64,000 nt of DNA from Ceratotherium simum simum (Eukaryota; Chordata; Mammalia; Perissodactyla; Rhinocerotidae): contig NW_004454178.1 in NCBI RefSeq assembly GCF_000283155.1, forward strand, positions 24,308,099-24,372,098, read 5' to 3'. The notes beneath the pieces were generated by a model that was given only the letters and a program-made list of their open reading frames with translations, was not told where the DNA came from and made no database searches. Each line of letters starts with the position of its first letter. Position 1 is the first letter of the stretch. The translations under genes were made by a program, and so were the position numbers. Below are positions 35,821-46,849 of this stretch, piece by piece.

Positions 35821-36719
35821 AAATAATTCTTATAGAAATTCTTATAGAAAAATCCACAGAATTTTTAAAAATGAGTTTCAGATTGAAGGAACTCACAGTA
35901 ATGTTTTAAAAATGACCCAAATGAAAGTACACTATCATGATACACCAGGGATAAATGTTGATAAACTAGGGATAAGGAGAAGAATATGAAAGCTTCTAGA
36001 CTCTAGACGGAAATAATACAGCTTGCCTAAAAAGGCCTTAGAGCCAAATGGCTCCAGATCTCTCAGCAACACTGAATGCTTGAAGACAGTGAAACATTGC
36101 CTTCAAATTTCTGAGGGAAAATGATTTTGAATACAAAATTCTATGCCTGGTCAAACTATCAAATGTGCAGATAGAATAAAGTATTTTCAGAGAAGCAAGA
36201 GCAAAAAGCAGTAATTTCACATTAACCTTTTCCTAGTAAGTTACAGGAGAATGTGCTCCAGCAAAATGAGGGAGTAAACAAAAAAAGAATAAATGAGATC
36301 CAGGAAATAGGTGATCCTAGCCAGGTGTGGGGTGTCAGGGGCCTAGCAGGGTGAGGAGGGTGTCCACGGATGGAGAAGCCCAGCACAGGGAGTTAAAGCC
36401 CTAGTGAGAAGGGGCATCTTGGCTTGGGATGTGGTGAGGAAGGTACCTGAGAGGGGGTGTGTCAGAATGGGAAGTCAGTGCCTAAGCAGGGGAAGGAGGC
36501 CATCTATCAAGAGGGGGTGCTGGTGGGGCTGGAAGTTTGGTTACATAAGGCGGGGCAACTGAAAAAATGCATAAATGGATCAAGGATAATGGGAGTCAGG
36601 TTCCTCACTGTCAGAGAAAGGAGTTACAACAGAGAACAAAAGAAAACTACAATGAACTCTAGTTATTGGATTGGAATTGGAGGTATTGGGTACTGTTGTG
36701 AACTCACAGTTTTCAATAT

Positions 36720-36800
36720 ACAGATGGATGATAGATGACTAGATAGACAGACAGACAGACAGACAGATAGATAGACAGCTAGACAGATAGATAGATAGAT
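36720..36800. repeat. (GATA/GACA)n microsatellite
   Basis: Interrupted GATA and GACA tetranucleotide units on the plus strand with one CTAG-containing break. Likely length-polymorphic. Confidence 0.9.
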
Positions 36801-37832
36801 CCCTAACTCTATCCACTAGCAAGGCCTGAGCACAATGATGCATACCACCAAGATCTTGGTTTCTAAACATTGTTCTTCACTAAAAGGAAGCAGGACAAAG
36901 GACTGATTCCAGGGCCAGAGGAGAGAACACGCAAGACGAGCCTGCAACAGCTTGTACCAGAAAGCAAAGAAGTGCTCAAAGAATGATGAGGACGGGTCAA
37001 AAGCTGGAGAAACCAGCTTAAATGGGCTCCTACCTGCCGATCTGAGCATCCAAGTAAATAATGATCGAAATGGATTATAACCCACTGAACTGAATTAAAT
37101 TAAATAGGAAACCGTTGAGTCCACACAGATATAAAAAATCAATTAAAAAATTGTAAATTTAGTAAGAAACAGGATATTTACATAACTTCAAGTACGTACA
37201 GATTTCATAGGAGAAAGAGTAACCTGACTGTGGAGAAGACCGGCCGACTCCATCTTAACCAAGGGACCATAGCGGCCGTCATTAGGAACGGAACATACAG
37301 CAACCACATGCCACCTGGCAGGAGGCAATAAGAAGAATGCAGCATCATTTCTGGGATGTTCCTGCCAAAGATGCAGACGCTGAAACATCAGACAAATGCA
37401 AAGAGAATGATATTCTACAAAATGGGTCGTAATCTTCAAAAAGTGATCTTAGAGATCAAGGAAAGCCTGAGGAACACTTTCAGATGAAGGAGACAGAGGA
37501 GACGTGACGATTCAACACAGTGAGTGAGTGAACAGGATCCTTTCCCCGTGGAGGACATCGCTGGGAGAACCGGCCGCCTGAACGGGGCCTGAGGACTGGC
37601 CTGTGGCAAAGTAGCCACGCTGACATCCGATTGTGATGGCTGTGCTGTGGTCACGTGGGAGAGTGTCCTCACTTGCGGGACTCACGCACTAAAGTTCTGG
37701 GTGGATGAGACGTCAGTGTGGCAACTTCTTATCAAATGGATCAGAAGGAGAAAAAAAGTTCTTTGTTCTGTACTACCAACTTTTCCATAAATTTGTGGCT
37801 GCTGAAAATATCTTTCAAAAAATGTACCTCCT

Positions 37833-38085
37833 GGGCCGGCTCCGTGGCTTAGCGGTTAAGTGCGCACGCTCTGATGCTGGCGGCCCGGGTGCCTTGGCAC
37901 CCTTGCTATCTGCTATCCTTGTGTTCTGTGTGGTTTTTGGAGGATGTGTGGGGGAAGGCACCACTTCTCCGTCCAACACGAGGCCGAGTCCCACGTGCAG
38001 CAACTAGAAGGATGTGAACCTATGACATACAACTATCTACTGGGGCTTTGGGGGGAAAAATGAATAAATAAAATCTTAAAAAAAA
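37833..38085 (+). mobile_element. Chimeric ERE SINE carrying a foreign insert
   Basis: Head 'GGGCCGGCTCCGTGGCTTAG' and tail 'gcaactagaaggatgtgaac', 'caactatctactggggctttgg' are ERE2-type, and a perfect 16-bp target duplication AAAAAATGTACCTCCT flanks it (37817-37832 and 38086-38101). But about 66 bases at 37891-37956 are not ERE: they replace the B-box region and the next ~20 bases. Of these, 37907-37953 match 38794-38840 exactly, in the same orientation. Without a B-box this copy should not be transcribed by pol III, so the chimera probably arose at or after insertion. Confidence 0.9.
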
Positions 38086-38101
38086 AAAAAATGTACCTCC
38101 T

Positions 38102-38880
38102 CTCTTCCTCAGTCAGGCTTTCAAAGTGCAACCAATTTTCACTCCTTTGACTGTTTCTTCTGGTAGTTGCCTACTTGTTTCTCAATAGTGAAATGCTTTT
38201 ACTGCTATTTTGGGGGGAATATTTTCATTAGCTGAGAAGTTTTGCTTGCAGCTTATGATAGATTAGGGAAGATTTGCATGGATGCTGTCTGTCCTTCTTT
38301 GTTTACTTTATACTGGAATATTTCAGAACCCACAACAACAGGTGTCTCCATTGAAGGTTGTTCATTTCTGTAGATCCCCATTTCGACCACTTGCTTTTTT
38401 TCTTTCCCTTCACCAATAAGGCTGTAAGGGATGATTCCCCCTTGTAGGTTGCCCTCATCTCTGCGGGAAGCAGTAGCTGCCCAAGGCTGCCCTGAGCTCT
38501 CTCAAATCTTGCTTTTGATCCTCCAGTGACCAGCGCTGCTATTCACCAGGTCCCAGACCTGTTTTCAGAGCCCCCACCAAGGATGGAGACTCTTTTTGGG
38601 TGATGTGCTCTGCGGTCAGTCATCACCAGGTCTGTGCTGCATTCAGTTTTCACAGGACCCCCCTGCTCTAACATAAGCTTCCAGAGCCAGCCTTGTTATA
38701 TCAGAAGTTTATTTTTCTATTTCCTTGTAAATCAAAGTCTGCAGTGTTCTCTGATCTCCAGATTATGCTGTAGGTGTGGGTTATGTATACTTTTATCTGC
38801 TATCCTTGTGTTCTGTGTGGTTTTTGGAGGATGTGTGGGGAAATTTGAATTTAGGTGCCCACATGGTGGTCTGGAAAATA
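38102..38880. other. Unassigned DNA containing the partner of the ERE insert
   Basis: I recognise no repeat family in this stretch. Positions 38794-38840 are identical over 47 bases to 37907-37953 inside the chimeric ERE. The plus frame 38634-38954 is open for 106 codons across this duplicate but lacks splice support. Confidence 0.55.
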
Positions 38881-38889
38881 ACATGAGGG

Positions 38890-39605
38890 GATATCTTCCT
38901 GTTCCTGGGGTGGGCAAAGACTCCTCAAGCAGGAGAATGGCTAAGATGAACTGATGGAAAATTCCAAGTGTTGGCTAGGAGTGGAGCAGCTAGCACACCT
39001 ATACACTGCCAGCAGAGTAGAAATTCATACAACCACTTTGGAAAACTGGCAGTTTCTACTAAAGCTAAGAACAGACACACTACGTGATCCAACAATCATT
39101 TTCACTCCTAGTTATAGACCCAATCAAATGTGAACATATGCACTAAGAGACACATTCAAGTAGGATTTCATGGTATTCAAAGACTAAAAACCCAAATGTC
39201 CACCACTGGTAGCATAGATAAACATATTTCGGTGCACATGCGCGCGCACGCACGCACACACAGACACACACAAACGGGATACTAAACAGCAATGAAAAGG
39301 ATGTCACAAACATTATATTGAGTGAAAGAAGTCAGACACAAAAAGAATACTGCAGATTCCGTTTACCTAAAGTTTAAAACAGGCAAAAACAACACAACAA
39401 AACTTTGGTGTAAGAATCCAGGGCAGCGGCCTCTTCTGCGGGAGGAAGACAGTAGTAACTGAGAGACGGTGTGAGACGGTGCCTGTGAGGTTGGTTTGTT
39501 CTCTTTCTGGGTCCCGGGGTGGGTAAGAAGGTGTGTTCCCTTAGTGAAGATTCATCGAGCCGTACGCTTTTGCTCTATTGACTTTTCTGGATAAGTTTTA
39601 TACTG
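38890..39605 (+). mobile_element. Old L1 3' end with (CG)(CA) simple repeat, plus strand
   Basis: Reads as L1 3' sequence: 'acacctatacactgccagcag', 'gtgatccaacaatcatttt', 'ccaaatgtccaccactgg', 'gggatactaaacagcaatg', 'gtgaaagaagtcagacac'. An alternating CG/CA microsatellite lies inside at about 39238-39270. The later part (39400-39605) fits the L1 3' UTR loosely. Confidence 0.65.
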
Positions 39606-39890
39606 CAATTAAATTTATTAAAATCAATCCTTCAAAATGATTTTTAACTTGAAAACAAAAGTGTATTCTACTTAGACATGATTTAAAACCACTGTTAAGC
39701 TTTTCTTTAGCTGTAGACCATCTTTCGCTTTTCATTAGATCTGTGAATTTTGCCCCCAAAATGAGACACCTTCCTTGGTACCTCCCAACAGACGCATGTC
39801 TGGGCATGCAGCTGCCACCCTGTGAGGTGGCATTGCTTGGAGTGCATGGGGAAGGGGAGGGCTTAACCAGTCAGGTAGGGAGGGATGAGC
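39606..39890. other. Unassigned DNA
   Basis: No repeat or gene recognised. A 69-codon minus frame (39598-39807) has no splice support. Confidence 0.5.
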
Positions 39891-39894
39891 GATG

Positions 39895-40060
39895 AACTGA
39901 GACCCGGAAGCCAGGGCTCGCAGCCCAAGCTCCCCTCACTGGCTTTGAGAACCTCCTCGACAAAGCACCTAATATTTCCAAATCCCGATTTCCTTGTCTA
40001 CAAAATGGAGTCTCCATGAGTCACACTGAATTGTGTGAGGGTCACATGACCTAGTGTGCA
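39895..40060 (+). mobile_element. MIR SINE, plus strand
   Basis: Diverged MIR core: 'agccagggctcgcagcccaag', 'ccccactggctttgagaacc'-like region and 'tttccttgtctacaaaatgg' in consensus order. Confidence 0.6.
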
Positions 40061-40064
40061 TGGC

Positions 40065-40795
40065 GGTGCTTTGGAAACCACAGACATCCACACAACTGGG
40101 CATGTTCAAAAACAGGCTTCAGAGAGAGGTCGCTCCTTCCCATCACGTCTGACCTGTAACATCTGCCTCCTTTCTTTGACAAGGGTGTTTCCAGATCTGA
40201 ACATAGGCCACAGATGGAGTTGGCCCACGAGAAGGGGGTTACAGGCATAGGAGGTGCCTGTGTTGGTTGCTACGGCAACATTTAAGTCCTCCCATCAGCT
40301 ATTTTTGACCAGTTGTACAAGTTCAGGATCCTGTTTATATTTCCCAAATATACAGTATAGAACTCTTGGACAGTATTTTGTCAGGTAAAGAAAATGAGGT
40401 GAATACTTATTGGTACTCTAGGCAAGCTCTCAGGTTACAGTGCTAGATAGAGTTCTTACAGATGTAGTTATTCACCTTTACAGATGTAGATGCTTCTTAT
40501 CTCTTTGACACATTCCAAATTGTATGTACAGGAAAATGTGAAAACAGTTGTGAAAGGCAAATGTGACCCCCCTGTGACCCCACACCCCTCATAAATGGCC
40601 ATATTCATCTTCCATGTGGTCTCTGGGCATTTTCCACCCTTCGGCAGACTTCATACTAATACCCATCACACACATAAGATTTTGTATTGACTTTTTATAC
40701 AAAATGCTATGTTATATACCATTCTACTATGGTCATATAGAATTCATAATTATTCTAATTATATTGGGAGATTAACATTATAAAAATTTTAAAGA
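40065..40795. other. Unassigned DNA
   Basis: No repeat family or gene recognised. It turns strongly AT-rich near 40680-40810. Opposite-strand frames at 40051-40250 are unsupported. Confidence 0.5.
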
Positions 40796-40809
40796 AATTT
40801 TTAAGATAA

Positions 40810-41290
40810 ATATAAATCACCCAAGGCCGTGTTCCAGCTTCTCACTCTCTGACCTAAAAGCCCCCAGTGACTTCATTTTACTCTGGAATAAGGTCAGATC
40901 TCAAGGCCTGGTGATGTCTCCAGCCACATCGCCACTGGCAGTCCATCCCTCTGCCTCAGCCAGGACCACGTGCTCCTCTCTCAGCTTAGAGAAGGCACCA
41001 GCTTCCTCTCCTCTATCCTGGCACATTCTTCAGAACTTGGCTCCAATATTATTCGCCTTAAAGAGGCCATTCTTGCCTCCGCCCCAGACAGAGATGGGGA
41101 CCACTGGTACCGTGTGTTCTCACAGAAGCCTGGACTTTTCTTCCCTGAACATAGCATGATGAGTAATTCCATAGTTATCTATGGGGTTATCAACTTAACA
41201 TTCCTTCTACTAGTAGATTGTAAACCACACCACTTGGATCCCCAAGACCCTGCCTGGTTCTGGTAGACATTCAATACAAGTTTGCTGAAT
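40810..41290 (+). mobile_element. L2 LINE 3' end, plus strand
   Basis: Clear L2 order: 'agcccccagtgacttcattt', 'ataaggtcagatctcaaggc', 'cacattcttcagaacttggc', 'aaagaggccattcttgcctc', 'tagattgtaaaccacacc', 'attcaatacaagtttgctgaatg'. The open frames 40911-41266 over it are artefacts of the repeat. Confidence 0.8.
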
Positions 41291-41294
41291 GGCA

Positions 41295-42890
41295 GAGTCA
41301 GCTCGTTATCCCAACATGAGGACATTTTTATTTTGTATATGTGCTTCCTTCTGGTCTTTGTTGATATGCATATATAATTTTTACAAACCTGCAATTAGTG
41401 TATTCATCATTTATGTTAAAGCACCTTTTTAAAATAAAAACACCTATGAGTGTACCTAAGTTATCATCTAATTTCACCCCATCAATGGGTGGAAAGTGTG
41501 CTGAGGTCAAGCTCTTGCACAATGACACGGAGCACTGTCGGCAGGGGAGAGGAAGGATGCTGAAGGGGAAAGAGGAGAGGCCACAGAAGCCTCGCTTGGT
41601 TCCCACACGTACCCAGAGCAAACCGTCTGCTGAGCGCGCTTCTGCACCTCTTCCTCTGCCAGTGGAGGTCCAGCAGGAGTGAGCTTCACTCTCAGACCCA
41701 GTGGTACTTAACATCTCAGATGCTGTTGGCACAGTGTTAATGGGTGGACCGATTTCACTTAATTCCATTCAAACAAAACAAAAGCCATAACACTTTTTTA
41801 GTTAAATATGATAAATCATAAACTGTACAAATCTTTCCTGTGTCAAAATGATCATTTCACAGCCATTTGGAGAGCCTGAACTTGAGGGTGGGCTTCTTCA
41901 CAGATAAAGTGAACTTTGAGATCTTCTCTATAGAATCTGGGGTTATTAGGCCCATTTTAGAGGTGGGCAGGCCCTAGTTGTAGACCAGCATTCTGTTTGG
42001 GGCTTCTCTGCCTCTCCCATACTTGTCTCCTCCCCTTCCCTCTAGCACTCTCTCCTCACTTTTTCTCTGCTCCTCTTCCTTCTTCCCCATCCCCACCTCT
42101 TATGAAGACAGAATAGAGAGACGGTGCTGAGAGGTGCAATCTAGTGTTTCTCTGTTCGTTATCTGTCATCGTGACTTTGGACTGACCCGGGAACCCCAGG
42201 GAACCACTCTAGGGGCCCTTGTGAAGCATGTGTGGTCTCCCCAGTAAACTTGGAAACAAAAGAAAAAAGAGCCTTGACATACTCAAGGGGTCGTTTGAAA
42301 CAGAAGCTGACGTTGATCCGAGCATGCCAAAATCCATTTGGCATCCATTTGGGAGACTTTTGCGGTGAATGAGAGCTATCTGTTCAGGATTTCAAAACTG
42401 TGTGTTTTCACTCTCCGATACTCTGCTTTCACATTTTTCTCCATGCGCCTCATCATTTGAGCAGGATGATTTTTCCTTTCTTTTAAAGTGCACTTGTCTT
42501 TGTTCCCACAGGAAAGAGGGTAATAAGTGGAAATCAGATGTTTTCACTGTGCAGAAGACATGCCATAATATTAGGTCTTCCCCAGACGTTCTGACTTGTA
42601 GCCCAGTGACGCTGAGCATCAGTGCAACTTGATGAAAATGGAAACAATAAAAAATGATGTAAGTGTAGAGCCAGGTTTGAGCACTCAACATTAAATAATA
42701 GGTTTAATGAATATTTTCCCAGGACACAGCCAACTGTTTGAATCGCATAAATTGACTGGTTGTTTTGGTATCATGCAGACGGTCTTGAATATCAGATTCA
42801 GTTTGTGTAATCAACCAGATGACCATTTCACCTCTCCTTCCTCCTCCTCAATGCCTTTTCTTCTCCTGATTCTTCAGGCCATTCAAAGTG
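41295..42890. other. Unassigned DNA with one splice-like site
   Basis: No repeat family recognised; 41990-42110 is pyrimidine-rich. Frames on both strands at 41328-41768 (up to 146 codons, minus) overlap each other and have no motif. At 42511 a strong acceptor-like string ('gtctttgttcccacag') precedes a 40-codon open stretch with an AATAAA at 42645-42650, a possible non-coding or terminal exon, weakly supported. Confidence 0.4.
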
Positions 42891-42894
42891 GGAG

Positions 42895-43065
42895 GGATGT
42901 AATGGCCAGAACATGAGCGCTGGAGTCAGAGGCCTTGTGTGAGGACCAGCTGGGCAATTTACCAATGATGTGACCCTGGGCAAGACCTGATCTTTCTTTG
43001 CAAAATGGAAACAGTGTCTACCCCTATGACCACACAGAGTTGTTTCAAGAATAGGAGTGTGTGAG
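42895..43065 (+). mobile_element. MIR SINE, plus strand
   Basis: MIR order is clear: 'gcgctggagtcagaggcc', 'gtgaggaccagctgggcaat', 'gatgtgaccctgggcaag', 'gcaaaatggaaacagtg', 'gagttgtttcaagaa'. Confidence 0.85.
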
Positions 43066-43129
43066 TCTGATGGAGCACCCGGGGAAGCATAAATTAATAT
43101 CCAATAAGAACTTTAAAAGTAATTCTTAA

Positions 43130-43460
43130 ATTTCTATTTCCTCCCCTACCTCTATGCCTCAAATTGATTAGAACTCTTTTAGGTAAGGATCCAAGCCTTG
43201 TTCATCTTTTGCTCTGAAGTATAACAGATTTTCTGTATATATGTGCTGAATTCAGTCATCAGCTTGGTCAAGTCATTGAAAATCATCATTTGCTTGACAG
43301 GAAAACAAGCATCTCTGGTTTCACCCATCTTAGAACTTACAACTGTCAAATGTTTTCTTCCTTGTTTATTTTGTTTACTTGCTTGTCATTTTCTCCCCCA
43401 CCTAGACAGTAAAGTCACTAGGAAAGTGCCCTCATCATAGGCACCCAGTAAAGAGTACTC
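43130..43460 (+). mobile_element. Possible L2 3' fragment, plus strand
   Basis: The strings 'gcctcaaattgattagaactc', 'aggatccaagccttgttc' and, later, 'cctagacagtaaagtcactagg' plus 'aggcacccagtaaagagt' resemble two overlapping L2-type 3' ends. The match is weak. Confidence 0.35.
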
Positions 43461-43469
43461 CAATCAATC

Positions 43470-43910
43470 AGTTGGCAAAGTCTTCCATTTTTAGCTCACA
43501 GTGTTAGAAGCAGATGAGGGCTGTTGCAAATGCTCTGTGCATCATCCACGTCCAGCGTTGGCCTGTTCATCTAAACTTATCATCCATTTATGTGCTTTGG
43601 GAATACAGCACATGACCCATAGCATGCATTCCTACCTTAATGAAATTAGAGCCGCCATGTGTACTTATGTTGTTAACCTGACCCCTTCGTTACAACGGTT
43701 TGCCTCAGAAAAATATTCTCTGGACATAAGCCGGCAATTGACAAAAAAGAGATAAAAAATGGAACAATCAGATAATCATTTCTTATATCCATCTGGCAGA
43801 GGCTGTAAAGGAAAATACTACTGAGTGTTAGCCGAGCAGAAGGAACGCAGGATGTTCACAGCTGATAGGAATGTTCCTGGGGATAAGGTTCTGCAAGGTT
43901 CAGAGATATT
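43470..43910. other. Unassigned DNA
   Basis: Nothing recognised. The plus frame 43501-43755 (84 codons) has protein-like stretches but no acceptor or donor I can support. Confidence 0.45.
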
Positions 43911-43914
43911 GTGG

Positions 43915-44255
43915 CAAAACCCACTTAAAACTGTATATATTTTGACCTTGAACTTCTAATTTTAGACATTTAATCCCAGGAATCAGCAAATATGTGTAAA
44001 AATGTTCATGAAGAGAGGATTATGATTCATGGTTAAACGAGGAATGTATTTACTAAATGGTGTGCATGTTTTATACTTCACAAAAGCTGAATTCTGGTCC
44101 CACAACATTCTGTCAAATAACTTTTCGGGGTTTTTATAACAGTGATTCACTCTAGGCTGGTGAGATCATAGATAATGTTTTCCTTTATCTACAGTTTTTG
44201 TATTTTCTACAATAAGCATCTATTATGGCCAAAATAAAAATTAGTGTATAAAAGG
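43915..44255 (+). mobile_element. Old L1 3' end (L1ME-like), plus strand
   Basis: The left part 'ttgaccttgaacttctaattt', 'aggaatcagcaaatatgtg', 'aaaaatgttcatgaag' and the right end 'gtattttctacaataagcatc' plus 'ccaaaataaaaattagtg' match the beginning and end of ancient L1 3' UTRs. The middle is deleted or too diverged. Confidence 0.5.
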
Positions 44256-44259
44256 AACT

Positions 44260-44930
44260 GGGTCTTCCAAGACTCAAAATTAGCCTTTGCCACGGGCATT
44301 ATTGACAAACTATGCATTATTGACAATATTATGAGTGACTGCAGGATATCCCATGGCAGATACTAACTAAAGAATATTAAATATTTACACGATGCAGAGG
44401 CCAGTGGGGAAAGCACACACATGAAGGGTCCATCAGGGGAATTTTATGTTTACACAGAATGAAGTTGAAGGAAATTGTTTAGGAAGTCGGGGAGGCAAAA
44501 GGAAGAAATACTTGATTGAGGAGGGGGTTGTATTTGAAGATGCAGAATGGAGTGGTTTATTGTGAGGATTTCCTGAGGCTTATCTGAATCCTACTGTTCC
44601 CTCCATAGAATGGAGATTTCCAGGGCTGTGCCACTGGGCCTTATCTCCCTGTGATTTCTCTCTTAAAATCTGCCAAGATCTGAAAAGACCAGTCAGATGG
44701 GAGATGCTTTATGACAAGCTGGCAAATGTGAGGCCCACGTAGTGCCATGTCTCATGCTACATCAGTGGGGACAGACCCCACCCATCCGTCACAGCACTTG
44801 GCCAACTCAGACATATAGCCCGAGGTAACTGAGAAACAAGAAACAGAGAATAGTGGGTTGAAAATATCCATCCACTTAAAAAACAAACAAAAACCAAAAA
44901 CTAACTTTCTTAGTGTTTCTGTTCAGTTAA
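44260..44930. other. Unassigned DNA
   Basis: No repeat family or gene recognised; no open frame of note. Confidence 0.55.
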
Positions 44931-44934
44931 AAAG

Positions 44935-45020
44935 TTGTCAAAAACAACTTACATATGGTACTTGGAACATAATAGATACCCAACAAATATCTGTGGAATG
45001 AGTAAATGAATGAGTGTGGG
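44935..45020 (+). mobile_element. L2/MIR-type 3' tail fragment
   Basis: 'ggtacttggaacataatagat' followed by 'caacaaatatctgtggaatg' and an ATGAATGAG tail is the generic L2 3' end. Confidence 0.55.
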
Positions 45021-45024
45021 AACA

Positions 45025-45885
45025 AATGAAAGAATCATCCAGGTTTGCATACCATTCTCTTCTATCTACAAAAGTAATATAGTAGATCATTACACAGTGG
45101 CCTCTGAAAATTGGACCCACATTTTTGGAGTTCCTACACTGAGGCCCTGTCTGTGGCTACATTCTCAGAGAAATGAGAACACATTTTGCAGGAGATGGAC
45201 AGAGTGTGTTTTGGGATTAATATTAAAACAACATGAAACACAATTTCAGGCAGTAGAGAAGTTAGTGTGGGCTGGAATGTGCAGTGGTTTTGTAAAAGAG
45301 GTGAACTTGGGGTGGACCTCAAAGGATTGGCAGGATTGAGGTTGCTGCTAAGATGAAGGAGAGCCCCCAGGAAATCTGGAAGGCAGGAGCAGGGGCTGGG
45401 AGGCAGGAATGGGGAGAGTGCTCAGGGAACAGGTGACCACAGAAGTTTTGTTGAGAGGAGGAGAGCCAAGTCAGAATCTGATCCATGATGTGGGAGTAAG
45501 AAATGTCACATTTCTTTATTCTTATAACTCAGATAAATCTCTCTGAGCCCTGGAGCTGGCAAGAATTTGAAATTTGGTCATCTATCATGTGCTGCTTCCC
45601 ACCCCAAAGGCTGGCTCATGGTCTATGGTGACCACTGCACAAGTGCTCATCGCCCAAGTCTGTGTTGGCCCAGTCCAGGATGGTGGCTGCCTTCCTTCCA
45701 GGCTCAGCACCAGCTTCCCCTCCACCACCCTCTCCAACATGACGTGGCTTAATCTGCCTCAGTGGGCCTCAATGCAATGCTGTTTCCACCCTCCAGACAT
45801 CCCTGGAGCTGTCAAACCCTCTAGAAATGGAGGGTTGGGTTGTGTCCCCCTCCGGACCCCTCTTGCTCACTCAGCTTTTGCCATT
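45025..45885. other. Unassigned DNA, possibly L2-derived in part
   Basis: 45190-45480 has a G/A-rich character ('cctcaaaggattggcaggat', 'gaaatctggaaggcaggagc') similar to reversed L2 internal sequence, but I would not insist. 45560-45885 is GC-richer with overlapping chance frames. Confidence 0.4.
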
Positions 45886-45889
45886 CTGT

Positions 45890-46220
45890 CCTTCTCATAG
45901 TTTCCTGATTGACTGAGCCACCATCTTTCCCACCCAAGGTTCTATGCATTTCATCCTGGAAAGGTTGTCTTCTCTTGGCCTGGCCAACATCTACTCATGC
46001 TTTGAGTCACATTTGATGCCATCTCTTCAGGAGTTCTATCTGGATCCACCATCCTGTACTCATGTGTCCTGTACTTTCCCTCTCTATCTCTCATTAGATT
46101 ACACATCCACTCGTTTCACCTCTGTCTCTTTGCCACGTGGACTTCCGCAGATCAGAACCTATTACTGATTCAGCCCCTGAATGTATCCCCAGCACCTAGT
46201 GTAGAATTAAGCATGGAGTA
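45890..46220 (+). mobile_element. L2 LINE 3' end, plus strand
   Basis: L2 order: 'gtcacatttgatgccatctc', 'tcaggagttctatctggatcc', 'ctctctatctctcattagatt', 'gaatgtatccccagcacctag', 'gtagaattaagcatggagtag'. The 74-codon frame at 45944-46168 is a by-product. Confidence 0.65.
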
Positions 46221-46234
46221 GCTATCCATGCTAT

Positions 46235-46310
46235 TAAGTCAGATAATGAGCAGAACCTACCTCATAGGGTTGTGGAGAGGATTAAATAAAATAATGTCAG
46301 TGAAGGACTT
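46235..46310 (+). mobile_element. MIR SINE 3' fragment, plus strand
   Basis: 'acctacctcatagggttgtgg' followed by 'gaggattaaataaaataatg' is the distinctive central-to-3' part of MIR. Confidence 0.75.
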
Positions 46311-46369
46311 GGGGGAGCAAGACAGAACCCAGAGAGGCTTGTTGGGAGGAAATTGTGCTGATAGTGGCT

Positions 46370-46560
46370 CCTGTTTATTGAGTATTTACATCAGTCAGGC
46401 ACTCTGCCAAATACTTTCCATCCTGTGTATTGGTCAACCTTCATGTCGCTCCATGAGGCAGGTTCCAATATCATCCCCACTTTACAGTTGTGGAAGCAAA
46501 CACGAGGTGAAGTCACAGTTCAAGGCCACCATCTTGTAAGTGGTGGAGTCTCCTCTTGGC
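46370..46560 (-). mobile_element. MIR SINE, minus strand
   Basis: Reversed MIR: 'tgtttattgagtatttacatc', 'caggcactctgccaaatac', 'ccatgaggcaggttcc', 'ccccactttacagttgtgg', 'gaagtcacagttcaagg', 'gtaagtggtggagtc'. It faces the plus-strand MIR fragment 60 bases to the left. Confidence 0.85.
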
Positions 46561-46564
46561 CCTA

Positions 46565-46845
46565 CGACCTTCTGCCTCCCACATCCTGGCAGCGACCTGA
46601 CAGGGTGATGGTGGTAGGAGGGAGCAGAGCGGGGCCACAGGAAGAGGAGAAACCCCTCTCATAGGGCGGCAGGGAAGGCAGGCAAGCCATAGGCAGACTT
46701 GGATGATGGAAGACGGTCCTTCTGTCCAGTAGCATCTATTCTCCTGGTGAAGTTAGTGTTGATGTTGTTGCTCCGTGTGAGGTGGGATGAGGCTGAGGTG
46801 GCCAGGAAGTTTGAAGTAATGACAATTATGATGAAGATGATAAGA
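46565..46845. other. Unassigned, GC-richer DNA
   Basis: No gene or repeat recognised; it merges into an AT/GA-rich stretch at 46815-46860 that leads into the next MIR. Confidence 0.5.
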
Positions 46846-46849
46846 ATTA

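Larger units (their letters stand above)
34440..37832 (+). mobile_element. HAL1-like / old L1 element, plus strand, split by ERE
   Basis: 34540-36300 reads like an L1 5'/ORF1 stretch ('ggaaacctcaacagacaagag', 'ctcagcaacactgaatgcttg', 'ccttcaaatttctgagggaaaa', 'aattctatgcctggtcaaact'). From about 36300 it passes through low-identity sequence, and 37090-37832 is an L1-type 3' end ('catcagacaaatgcaaagag', 'attctacaaaatgggtcg', 'cttatcaaatggatcagaag'). I see no ORF2 between ORF1-like and 3'-end sequence, the architecture of HAL1 half-LINEs. An ERE interrupts it at 35576-35820, and its 3' end is hit by the ERE at 37833. Confidence 0.5.

Noticed and set aside
36720..36800. Possible CRISPR-like or tandem array
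   Set aside because: It is a simple GATA/GACA tetranucleotide repeat. There are no spacers, and this is a mammalian genome.
37705..38007. 100-codon plus frame sharing a peptide with 38634-38954
   Set aside because: The shared peptide only reflects the 47-bp duplicated DNA segment. One copy is inside a SINE, so this is not a protein repeat.
41328..41768. 146-codon minus-strand frame
   Set aside because: It overlaps a plus-strand open frame of similar quality, has no motif, and has no paired splice sites. GC content explains both.
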